This document shows, piece by piece, positions 39,130-61,400 of a stretch of DNA of 64,000 nt; the stretch's first letter is position 1; each line of letters starts with the position of its first letter. The notes beneath the pieces were generated by a model that saw only the letters and a list, made by a program, of their open reading frames with translations, ran no database searches and was not told the origin of the DNA. The position numbers and the translations under genes are program-made. The DNA is from Doris montereyensis (Eukaryota; Mollusca; Gastropoda; Nudibranchia; Dorididae), in NCBI GenBank assembly GCA_037039925.1, contig JAXRKP010000135.1, positions 265,742 to 329,741 on the forward strand, given 5' to 3'.

Positions 39130-40554
39130 TTGGCAATAACGGCATTGCCAGAACTCGTATCAGGAAAAAAATTATCGTTTCTTAACTACAATAGATATTC
39201 AATTGAAACTTTCAGTACATACTAATGATATGTTGTCCTGCAAGAAGAAATATTCAAAGTATGCAAATGAGGTCATGTGATCATGGCAGCCATCTTTGAT
39301 TTTGACAATTTATGGGTTTTTTTGTCATATCTCTGAAAATGACAGTTTATGGTCATAAAATACACCACTGTGAAGCATATTATGGGCTAATCATGATTTG
39401 TGGGTTGTATTGTAGTGTGAAGAAGACATAGAAAAGGGAAGAATTGGACAACAATGGGAAAAATATTCAATTATTTATGTTGCATAACAAACACAAAAAA
39501 TGCAATTAAGAAACAACACGAAAACAGTGATCAAGAATTAAATTTTTTATTTTGCTGAGCTGTCCTGTCTACCTAAGTCTTCTTTTCTTGTGTTTTCTGT
39601 GGTTGTGTGTTGTATATGTCTCTAATTTTCAAGTATTCCCAGTGCCAGGCACTAGCAAATATAACACATACAGATAAAATGTCCCAAAACAGAGTCGAAT
39701 CGGATCACAGAGAACGCATCACTTCAATGGTTAATTGCGAAGTTAGTCTTGACAAACTCTGACAGAGTGCTGGCATCTACGGCTTCAGGAGGCAGACTAT
39801 TCCACAGACAAACAGTTGAAAGAAAGGAGTTGATATGCGCTTCGATTCTAGATTTAGGGACAATAAATTTTCTGCTGTGCCCTCTGGTGTTTCTTGTGGC
39901 ACATGTAATCGAGTTCTGGGAAGGAGACGTCTATCGGTTAAACATTGTTGTCATCTTGTTTCTTTTTCTTCTGTTATTCAGAGGTTCGAGGCCGAGTTTC
40001 TCAACAAAGGACGTAACACTTGTATGAGGCGAGTCTTTTTGCACCGCTTCAACTTGGTTGACAAGTTCGTCTGTTTCGGATCCCACACTACACTGGCATA
40101 TTCCAATATGGGTCGGACTAGAGCCTTCTAGCAGTTTAGTTGTGTACTTGTGCTCTTTCGAAGAACCTCATACATTTCGTTGTCACTGTCAGAGTCAATA
40201 AGCTCTTCAACACCTTGATCATATTCGCTGTACCATGATCATCACTATCTTCAACTCTAGCCTTGTCAGAATCAGATTCATGACAGTGCATATCTGTTCA
40301 TCATCGAAATCCACTATTTCAAGGTTGCCAGTGTAAACAAGTCGGGAAAATTGGTCAAATCAGCAAATTTTGAACGGAAAAAAATCATGCAGTAACAGCA
40401 TTTTATTACAATGAATGGGAAACTACTGTACATAACAGTTTACTTCGTTTTATTTTATATTCTGCCTTTTAGTGGAGCTGGTCAAATTTCGACCACAGTC
40501 GAAGTCGGCAATACGAATGACAACTGGAAGTTTGGACTATAGGCAACGTAAGGG
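39130..40554. mobile_element. piggyBac-like non-autonomous element (copy 2, left end lost)
   Basis: Collinear with copy 1 (17067-18101) over most of its length: shared ACTACAATAGATATTCAA, GAAATTTTCA-type blocks, ATGACAGTTTATGGTCA, AACCTCATAC/AACGTCATAC and the right end. The right terminus CAACGTAAGGG at 40544-40554 is followed by an intact TTAA. The left terminus is not recognisable. A LINE fragment interrupts it at about 39655-40140. Confidence 0.68.
39655..40140 (-). mobile_element. LINE 3' end fragment nested in the piggyBac-like copy
   Basis: The minus strand starts ALVRPILEYASVVWDP near 40135 and later reads RGHSRKFIVPKSRIEA then LSTVCLWNSLPPEAVDAS, the usual C-terminal end of CR1/jockey-like reverse transcriptase proteins. 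Copy 1 of the host element has no such insert at the equivalent place. Confidence 0.75.
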
Positions 40555-40589
40555 TTAATGCTTCAATTCCTGCTGTTTGCTGTTTGGAC

Positions 40590-40710
40590 TTTTTTTTTTT
40601 TTTTTTTTTTTTTTATGGCCCAAGGCCATCATGATGATTTGCCCTGAGTTCAATGAAAGTGAAGTGAAATGAAGAGAATGATCATGCACACTACAAACAT
40701 TATATTTGTG

Positions 40711-40745
<35 letters not shown>
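40590..40745. repeat. T run and (AT)n array
   Basis: A run of about 24 T near 40591-40613 and an AT array near 40716-40741. Confidence 0.9.
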
Positions 40746-40754
<9 letters not shown>

Positions 40755-41628
40755 AAGCTGTACGTGTCTTACTTTGACCGCTCATAACTCAGGAACCACT
40801 GCACTGACAACCGCCATATTTCACATGTAGATTTCAAATAGCGATTAAACCCTTGGAGTAAATCAGCATTTTAATTGATTGGGAAAAGATTGTTTTGTTT
40901 GCAATCCATGGAATTTTTTATTTAACATTGACAAGAGATTAATGTCACATATTGAAATTGAAGATGAGAGAGTAGGAAAAAGGGACAATTTTGGTTGAAT
41001 AAAAGCGAACCTACCACTGGCACTTATTGACCTTTTGCTGGGAAAGCGCGTGTACAGTCTGTTGGGGACAGGAGAGATGGTTCATAAGCTATTCAGGTGT
41101 GGGTTCAGTACCACTGTTGTCATTCTTATCTTTGATTTTCCTGTCAGCTGTTAATTTGTATTAAGGTATCTTTAATTTCTATCAGTTCGTCAATTTTATC
41201 AATGAATTTATTTCATCTAGGTAGGTTCCCCTAGGACATTCTAAGAGCAGTTAAAATATCCACACGCCAAAACAGAACGGTATAAAAATTTGTTTTTTTA
41301 TACAAAGCACCATAGACTGGAACAACTTAGATCATCGACAGTTTCAAAACAGCAACATTCAGCTAACAAGACTAAAACACTAAGTCATATTTTAATTAGT
41401 AACCAGACTGACTAACTCTCTCACTCCCATTGTATTAAAGCCCAGAAGGGATTCTACAATTACAAATACAGATGTTCAGTGTTTTGTTTTGTTGTAGGTT
41501 TGTAATAAGAGTTTGTCTTTTCCGTGTTTTAGTTTTAATTGTATCTTGTATGTGTGAGTTGTCTATGTTCAAACCCACTTCCCACCCCTTCTTTTTTCCC
41601 CAGTCAAAATCATTACTGGCTGTATGTA

Positions 41629-42021
41629 CAGTATTGTTCCAAAACTAGTATTACGGTTTCATGCGACGGGTATTGAAAATTGATGAAGCTCATTACATTT
41701 TAAACAAATTAAATGCGGACATAAGTAGCATCCTCATAAACCCATTATTTACAGATAGTAATGGTCATATTAACATACTATAACTAGGAAGGAAAAACGT
41801 CATTCAAGGACTAGACAACTTTGTGGTAATCACGCCATGCATAAATCCTTATGTCTATGGCAGAAAATTATAGAGGTCATCATAGTCTATTAACTTGAAC
41901 CAACAAAAATTCCCGAACCTCAGGAGACACCACCGAAAAAAATCTGAACCATCGCTTCTATAACAAATGTATAATATATAATAAGCATTTAAAACGGTAA
42001 TACTAGTCTTGGAACAACCTG
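41629..42021. mobile_element. Tc1/mariner-type MITE
   Basis: Terminal inverted repeats of about 33 bases begin CAGTATTGTTCCAAAACTAG on the left and, read inward from the right, CAGGTTGTTCCAAGACTAG, both continuing TATTAC. It is flanked by TA on both sides, the mariner target. The interior is too short and AT-rich for a transposase. Confidence 0.7.
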
Positions 42022-44839
42022 TATTATAGTATAGGCTATCCAGTGTTAGATAATCATTGAACCCTTGTAAGATGATAATTTATTTGATCAAGATTCCAAC
42101 TAGTAGCAGTGATAATGAAAGAAACGGAAGACTTAAATTTCTTTTTTATATTATTATTATTAGATGTATTTTTGAGTAATGATTCCACCAACAAATTATG
42201 TTTTCCTATCTTATTTGTTATTGTAATTGTTGAACCTTTATATATATATATAATCGTGCACTTGTAGAGCTTTCACATGAGTGCAATTGATTATGACTAT
42301 GAAATTTCTCAAATGGCATGAAATGTTAAAAAACCTGACACTGACCGACATGTTTGATTATATCAAAAAGAAAAGACAGAGAGTGAATCGATTGTTTTTA
42401 ATATAATTCTTATCATGCCATCAATAAATTTGACTCATCATCTTTTCATATGCATAATTTCATAATTGGTTTCATTGGATTTTACATCAATTTGTCTTCC
42501 TTTTACTAGCGTCAGTTGAAAATATTCTTAAAATAAAGAAATTAAACAATTTTGTTTATAAAATTACATAGCTTTGTGTTCCGCCTTGTCTATTTTTTTC
42601 ATACACTCCCAGTAATGGTGGTGGGTGGTTGGCAAATACTATTGGTCTGTCCTATTTCTTTCCTTTCACCTTCATATTTCTTTCTTTTGCTGTTTCCTCA
42701 ATTCACCCTGGTATCACATAAAAGTGGTGGACGGGATAAATGTCAATGAAAAACTAAATTAAACTAAACCATTAATGGAGACAACTTGTTTGGGTTAATA
42801 CTACATCCAAAGCTGTATGTCACTTGGGAAAGACGTAACATGCTTTTCCTCCCTCAAACCAGTGATAGAATGTCATCAATTCAAAATCAAAATTTGATTT
42901 ACTGCAGAGAAGTTTAAAATTATTCTTACTGACTCACTGAGTTAGTTATTATGAAGAACAAAAAAAGACGTCGGTACAAATGGGTACCAGAATCAGCCGG
43001 GATAACAAACTAGCGTCCTATCTAGAAAGAGACAGTATACAACATCACATGTATCACCTGTTCCACGTCATGCATTACACTTTGATCCTATAGGCCATAC
43101 AACCTTGACGGGACTTTATGAATGGCTTTGAATATCAAAATTTATAAATGTATAAATGAATGCCTGAAGTACTAAAGAAATGCATAGAAGTGTATATTTA
43201 ATTGTTTCTTGTAAACAAGCACTCATTGTAGAAAAGGCAAACACTCATCACTATAGCTGGATCACTCACAACAATATTGTTTGGAGTATTACAACTATAA
43301 GACATTGTAATGTAAACATATCTGAAACTCATTTCCAGTGCTTTAACAGGTAGTGAACTGTTGTCAGGTTTTTTAGTTTTATGTTACCTTAGCTCCTCGT
43401 TTTCAAAAATGTTATTGGTCCCTTTAGATTTATTCTTAAATGCTTTTAGTTTGAATGAATAAGTCGATTAGACCTAGATATAGTTGAAGTTAGTTCTGTT
43501 CAGAGGACGGAAGTAGTCTGATCCTTAACTTCCTTTGTTTTGTTTACATGTCTTGTCATTTTCCCCTGATTATATGCCTAGGCCTTTGATATTATTGATG
43601 TTTACTATTTGAGAGGAGTGCTTTATCGTGTCGCTCATTACAAAAATAAGAAAGTCTACATAATCTATATTGTATGCTCGACCTTAATTGCCTGGTCCAT
43701 AAAGTCATGTTTATTTATCTCTTGGTTGTCCACGTGTGATTAGATCTCAACCCAGTGTCAGATCTTTGCTGATTTTACACAATGTTTTGTTTTCATGCTT
43801 TTGTTTCTGTTATTATTTTACTTTTATTTTTACAGGAGCGGGTACAATATTGTTAAGTCGACAGTAAGAAATTGTTCAGTTTGATACAGTCAGTGGGACA
43901 ATTAAATATATATTATTAATAAAAATCGTTGTTGAAACTCAGACCGTACAAGTCACCTGCCTTCCTCACTATCATTGGACAGCTGTATTTGTGGAAAGTA
44001 GAGTGAGAGAGGCTTGTTAAAATATGTGAACATATTATTCTAATGAATCATGCACATGCTTTGAGCAGGGAGGTTCCAAATACTAAGGCAAACTGTTAGG
44101 TAAAAAACAGTCAGTTTATTCCAGAGATAAAAAATTATGAGAACACACCAACAAAAACTATTGCCTTTTCTATAATAAGAGATGAATCGTAAAAGATAAT
44201 AAACATGTAAATATCAGTGTAACATGCAATCATTAAACATATATTTGTAAAAGCGATATAATATTCCACCAACTAATAGCATACATTAACAGTTGTCATT
44301 TATTTTCTTCCTATTTACGTCACACGTAACTTGAACCATTCTACAACTTTCCAACTTGTTTATCAATCAGCGTCTTCCTCAACTCAAGCACAAATGGTCA
44401 GCTAGAGCCCAAATGTTGTTGGCACACCTTAATTGTAACAAATAAACCACACAGATCTTATCAAATTCCTTCACATTCATGGACTGGAAGTAAATTATAG
44501 GTGATAGTGACTTATTCTGTCTGTCTCATGCTGTTCGATTAATGCGCTTGAATAGTAATTTATATAGCCTGAGGCAGCTGCTGCTGTGACACTAAGACTG
44601 AGACAAGGTAACTGTGATCCTGATGTCAGTTTTTTTTTAATGAACTTACAGCACTGTTACATTAGCACAACAGAGCTTCATTACCAAGACACATGGACCC
44701 ACAAGAAATAAATTTCCAGACGGATCAAAGTCTCCTTGACTTGGTGCAGCTGTAATAATAGGCCATTGTGTCAGAATGACTGAAACAAATTAACATGCTT
44801 TACAACAGCATAAGTTGAAATAAAAGGATTTCCATAAAT
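42022..44839. other. Convergent intergenic DNA, right part
   Basis: No gene recognised. Decayed family B SINE pieces lie at about 42790-42880 and 42985-43130. The stretch nearest 44839 should contain the NSUN4 3' UTR. Confidence 0.5.
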
Positions 44840-55954
<11,115 letters not shown>

Positions 55955-56714
55955 TATGTGTCATTGTTTAAAGGCACAGAGAAGGGAAAAAAATAATAGA
56001 CACTTTCCAACTGATGAGTCGGTGTGTTTCTTTATCACTATCCCTCCTCACGTTTCTCATGTGTGTATGTTTTAAGGTCATGAACTTTGAGACGCCCCTT
56101 CGGTACTTCCTGTTTACGGCCGTTTACGGGTAAAAAAAAAGTGGAACATGGATAATAATTTATCCTCGAATATATTCTTTCTCAGTTATTGATCAACTAT
56201 AAAGTTTGTGATCGCCGAAAATATTAATTGTAATAAGCAAAGGGATGCATATTATCTTTTCTCTTGGCACTTCATGGGATGACCATACGAAATACCTGAC
56301 CATTTGGTCATTTGCTTGCATACTATTATTATTTTCAATAATACATGTAGTACACACATTAGATGTACAGTGTATCACAATCAATGTTTCTCTCTTCTCC
56401 TTGCTAACTCTCTCACTCTTTCTTCCTCTCTTCTTCGCTCTCACTCGATTACTTTCTAATCTATGCCGTTTCTTGTTCTCACCCCTCCACCCTTGTTGCT
56501 GACTCCGTCTCTCTAACACTAACACTTTATTACTGACATCAAATTGTCCGCCTGACTTATATTTCTCTCACGGGTGGTCGACAAATTAATCAAGCTGAAC
56601 GCTTTTTCTTTCCTTTTTGTCTCTCAATCTGTTGAATATATATTACGTCTTTTCTGTTTCTTCTTAATTCACACATATGATTGCCCGAGGCAGATGACAC
56701 GATAATTCACAATG

Positions 56715-56715
<1 letters not shown>

Positions 56716-56797
<82 letters not shown>

Positions 56798-56880
56798 ATC
56801 TCTCTCATTATGACTTTTTCTCTACCTCTCTCTGTCTTTCTCTTTTTGTATGTTTCTCTCTATCTCTCTCTCTCGCCCTC

Positions 56881-56915
<35 letters not shown>

Positions 56916-57024
56916 TCTCTCTGACTCTTTTCTCTCTCTCTCTCTCTGACTTTTTCTCTACCTCTCTCTCTTTCTCTTTGTATGTTTCTCTCTATCTCTT
57001 TCTCCCCTCTCTGTCTTCTTTGTA

Positions 57025-57104
<80 letters not shown>
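56716..57104. repeat. (TC)n compound microsatellite
   Basis: TC arrays at 56716-56786 and 57030-57104 joined by degenerate TCTATC/TCTGTC sequence. Confidence 0.95.
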
Positions 57105-57110
<6 letters not shown>

Positions 57111-57411
57111 ATCCCCCCAATCGGAGTCCTGCCGTTCTCTTCTCCGTACATACACAAACACATGCATGTGCATACAACATTACCGGATCGTTTATTGTGT
57201 TGTTTATATTATGTATTTGTGTCCACTTTATATGTAATCCTGTTTAAATCCTCGTTTGTTGTCTGACGAAATGTCAAAGTAGTTTACCCAAAACGGTTCG
57301 TGTTTGTTCAATCTTCTTGAAATTGTCATTTATTGTCGTTTACCACACATACATACAATAATATTCATTCCTCATCATCCTGCCCCCTTCCCTTTCCTGT
57401 TCTTATGTAAA

Positions 57412-57700
57412 GTTTGATTTGATTTACCCACACCCATAGCTAAGATTTTAAATTCTGCCTGGACTTTCCTGTAAGCAGCCAAGGGAGCTTTAACGTGTAC
57501 ATGGTGCTGTGATCGGCACACGGGACCTCATTTTTATCGTCCGTCTCCGATGGGATGAGGTGTCAGCCACCTACCAGGACCAGGGTGGTAGATTTTGCTC
57601 AAAAAAACTCGATAACATTTTTCACTCGTTGGTGGGGCTCGAACCCATTACTTTTTGATTGAGAGGCCGACATCTTGCCTCTGGGCTACCGAATCCCCTC
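57412..57700 (-). mobile_element. tRNA-derived SINE, family A (inverted copy)
   Basis: The complement of the family body: GATTTACCCACACCCATAGC, GTGCTGTGATCGGCACACGG, CCGTCTCCGATGGGATGAGG, and the head with GGGGCTCGAACCCATTAC (B box) and TGAGAGGCCGACATCTTGCC. Confidence 0.85.
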
Positions 57701-58369
57701 GTATGTAAAGAAATCACAAACTAACAGACTGGGCTAGAGCAGTATTTTTGTTATGATCGAGAAAAAACTAAATTTATACGGCAATCTACGGGTATTTCGG
57801 AAAATGCGTCTAGGCGATTAGCTTACGCATGTCAAAAGGGAGTTTTCCGGCCTAGCATTCTTGGCCTTTAGTGATTTTTTGTTGACACATCCTGTCTAGG
57901 ATTGACTAAAGGAAAACGGACAAGTATAGTGAACAGCGAGATTCTGAAGTTGGGTACCCAGAATCTCAGAGGCGTGTGCAAAGGGAACTATTTGCAATTT
58001 TGGAATAGTCCCTGGACACAGTTAGACTCGTTTTTACCTCGGTTTAGGACAATAACATAACATTTAGTCCTTCAGTCACCTATTAGTCGTGCAAGGAGAG
58101 CCGAGCAGAACGTCTGTCACTGTAGTCTCAGTCCGTCTGTCACCAATGTCTGGCCGCTAGGTCTAGGTTTAGAATCTTATCCAGAAGTTATATCCAAGTC
58201 TAGAATAGATGTAATTTAGAAGATATTGAATACAGATTAACATATCTATTCAGGTCTACATCTCTGACTCTGGAGTCTTTTAGTAGAGTGGAGTGTCAGT
58301 GTGGTTTCACTGGTCAGTTGGTGAAGAGAGAGTAGTGGCTTTTAACTTGACTCATTTTTTCTGGATACG

Positions 58370-58429
58370 ATGAAGACGTATTTTTCTTTGGTTGAAAATT
58401 CACAAGGCCCCTTTGATCAATCGCCAGGC
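58370..58429 (+). CDS. Unidentified gene, candidate exon 1
   Basis: ATG after TTTTTTCTGGATACG; 20 codons, donor GTAGGT, phase 0 into the next exon. It is the weakest of the four exons. Confidence 0.5.
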
Positions 58430-61400
58430 GTAGGTACATTGCATGTTTTTTTCAATATCTCTTGAATAATGTCATGTTTTCTCATAATTTATTGAGACCC
58501 CATTTCTAAATTCCTTTTTTAATATATGAGAAAGGATTATTAGTATAAGTATAATTATAATATTTTTATAATTAGATCTTTATCATACTGGGCCTACATA
58601 ATTGTTTCCAGATATTTAAGTCTAAGTAAAGACTAGATCTTCATACTACACTTCATAACTGTAGATCTATAATGATAATGTGACATCTGTTGTAGAAGAG
58701 TTGTGGATAGATGGCTTTGCAATTGACAAGTATTTTAACAATGCAAAACCCCTTTTCATTTAGTAACAAAGGATGTATGAAACTCCACATAGTCTATTGC
58801 TTTCATTTATAATATTTTATTGTAGCTTATGAAATAAGAGATATCTAACAAAAACTGAGTAATAAGTTATAACAAAGCAAGTTAGATTGTGACTGTTGAG
58901 TTGATACATAATTTATCATGATATTATGTAGCAATTGACAATGTCCATTTAGTCTTTTGACTATTTTAAATGTACAACATAGCTTCTTTTTCAAAATTTT
59001 CATTTTCATTTTTTCAAAATTTTACTTACCATTTTTAATTTGTGTGTTTTTAATATTTTGTTCAGCATAGTTGCTAAAATATTTTTAAAAGACCGAAAAA
59101 AATCATTGTAACTCTGGATAAATGAATAAACCCTTCTATAGTTCCTCCTGTAAGATGGGAAAGCGCTCAAATTGTTTTTAATGCTGTTGGCTCTTGGAAT
59201 ATTTGCGTTTTTGATACTCTTACGGCCATGTGCAACGGCCACAAAAAGGGATACAAAGACAATCCTGTGCTCCAGGGACATTTTTTAGCAAAATTGGCTT
59301 ACGAAGGAATGTTATGCAATTACATAAAACTGTTTAGTTAAATAAAGACAAGATAATTCACCTTTAATATGGCAGGTTTCACAAAAAATAGGATTACAAT
59401 GATAGTTGAACGTCTTCAATTAATGTTTCTCAAAGTCTAATTGATGAATCTTCTTAACATTTGGTCCATTTCATTGAAATGCAGATAGAAAAAACATAAT
59501 ATTGTAAGGTTCAAGAATATTTCAAGGTTTGAAGTCAGCAATCCAGACAGACCACATTTCCTCTTTTTAATAAGTCCTTTTCACCTTAAGGTAGGTGATA
59601 AGACAAGTTTGTGCCAATTCTATGTGACTGTAGATAGTTAGAAAATTTGGGGGGTAAATAATCTTTTGCAGTGATGAGGCGGGTTTCTAGATTTTCGTTA
59701 TGATGGGAGGGGATGTCTACAAATGCACGGTAAGGGTTGAAAAAAACAGTTGAAAAATCGTAGAGAAGCGCCGTTTTTGATCTGGAGGTTTTGTTGAAAA
59801 CTGGTATTCCTACCACCATATTCTGTAAAGACTCGAAAAAAATCATGGGTAACTCTCTCTCTCTCTCTCTCTCTCCATGAACTACTGGCAGTCTACGAGA
59901 CCTCTATGGCAAATATCGGACAAAAAATATCGATCTGAGATCGTTAATAAGTCAGTAATATTGCGTACCAGAGCTATTGTCTCGATAAACCATCGCGTGT
60001 AAGCCTAGTATAAAGGCGTACAATCATGAAATTTTTGTTTTTACAATTGTCTGGTTGGCTTTGGTTTTTGTTTTTGGATTACTCTTCCGGATGTGCTTAC
60101 GGCCATGCAAAAACCGGCGATGATCGGACATCACAAAGGAGACTGTGATCAGGTTAGATTCGGAGATGTTCAGGTTAGATTCAGCGTTGCATTAGCAAAA
60201 CCTGCTTTGGCTTATCGTGAGTGAAACTTATGTAAAGAGTCCGGCAATCAATAGGCTTTCATGATTTATTATGTTCTAATAACTAAAGACAAGATAATTG
60301 GCAATATGGGACTTGAAGTCCATTACTAATCTTAAAGTATATATCTCCTCATGTTCTCCTTGGCCATACAATATTACTAAAAAAAACCATTTCAACGAGA
60401 AGAGAGAAAATGGACCATTTTCGTCCTAAATAAGTAGCAAAAACACCATATTTTGATTATATCCTTTTATCTGTAGATAGTTTTTTGGTCTGTTTCACAC
60501 AATTTTAGTTTTGTTTAGATCCTGGTGATAAAATGTTTACCGTAGTTTGCCCTTGCAACATTTTTTAATGTCTTCTATTTCATCTGATCTGAATGACTCT
60601 CGACATCTTTTGATGGTCCTGATTCTCGTCCAGTCTCTGGGACAAGACTATCCCCCTTAGATCATGTAAGTTTTATGTTCATTTGATTTAACAGTAAAAA
60701 ATATAACATGTACATTTTCAAGTGGGGATCATGGAAAATTTTGATTATATCCTTTTATCTTTTGTAAAACAGAATCCTCTCTTCAATATGTCTGTCCAGA
60801 CATTATGGTTTTGACTATTACTAAAATGTTCATTTGATTTGTTCAAGTTCATGGAAAATTGATTCCCATTGTAAAACAGAAAATATGTGTCCAGACATTA
60901 TGGTTTTGTTTAAAAGCATGTTACGATTCCTTTGTTTGGGGTAATCTCAGCTATTGCATTTCCCTCGGCCGTCAATTGCACATGGAGATACAGAATTGAT
61001 GTGGAAAGTTTTATTGGGCAACAAACTAGATTAAAGGATGTTTTATATTTTAATCTTTAATTGAAAGCCTAAATGAATCTAAAAAATACATCCATTTTTT
61101 ATGACCGGATTTGACCTCTGAAATCTTAGGTAAAGTCATCTGTAAAGTTGACTTAGAAACTAAAAACATTTTCAGAGAACTAAAGTTGTTTGCAGCTGAA
61201 ATAGATCTCCACTTTTAGAAATCGGATAAATATAGATCTATTTAAATTTCCTTTCAAGGGTATTTCGATTTATGCAGATTGTATGACAGATAAAACTTGA
61301 ACAGTCAAAAAGCAATATATATATATATACATAAGTATTGAGATAAATCTAGCTGATTTGTTTAAGTGGGAGTTCTCTTGTGACCTATTATAAAATAAGG

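Larger units (their letters stand above)
55955..58369. other. Head-to-head intergenic region between NSUN4 and an unidentified gene
   Basis: Holds a long TC array (56716-57104) and an inverted family A SINE (57412-57700). Promoters for both flanking genes should lie here; no specific element was identified. Confidence 0.5.

Noticed and set aside
39749..40131. Two overlapping + strand frames near 40 kb as genes
   Set aside because: The minus strand of the same DNA encodes a recognisable LINE reverse transcriptase C-terminus; the + frames are shadows.
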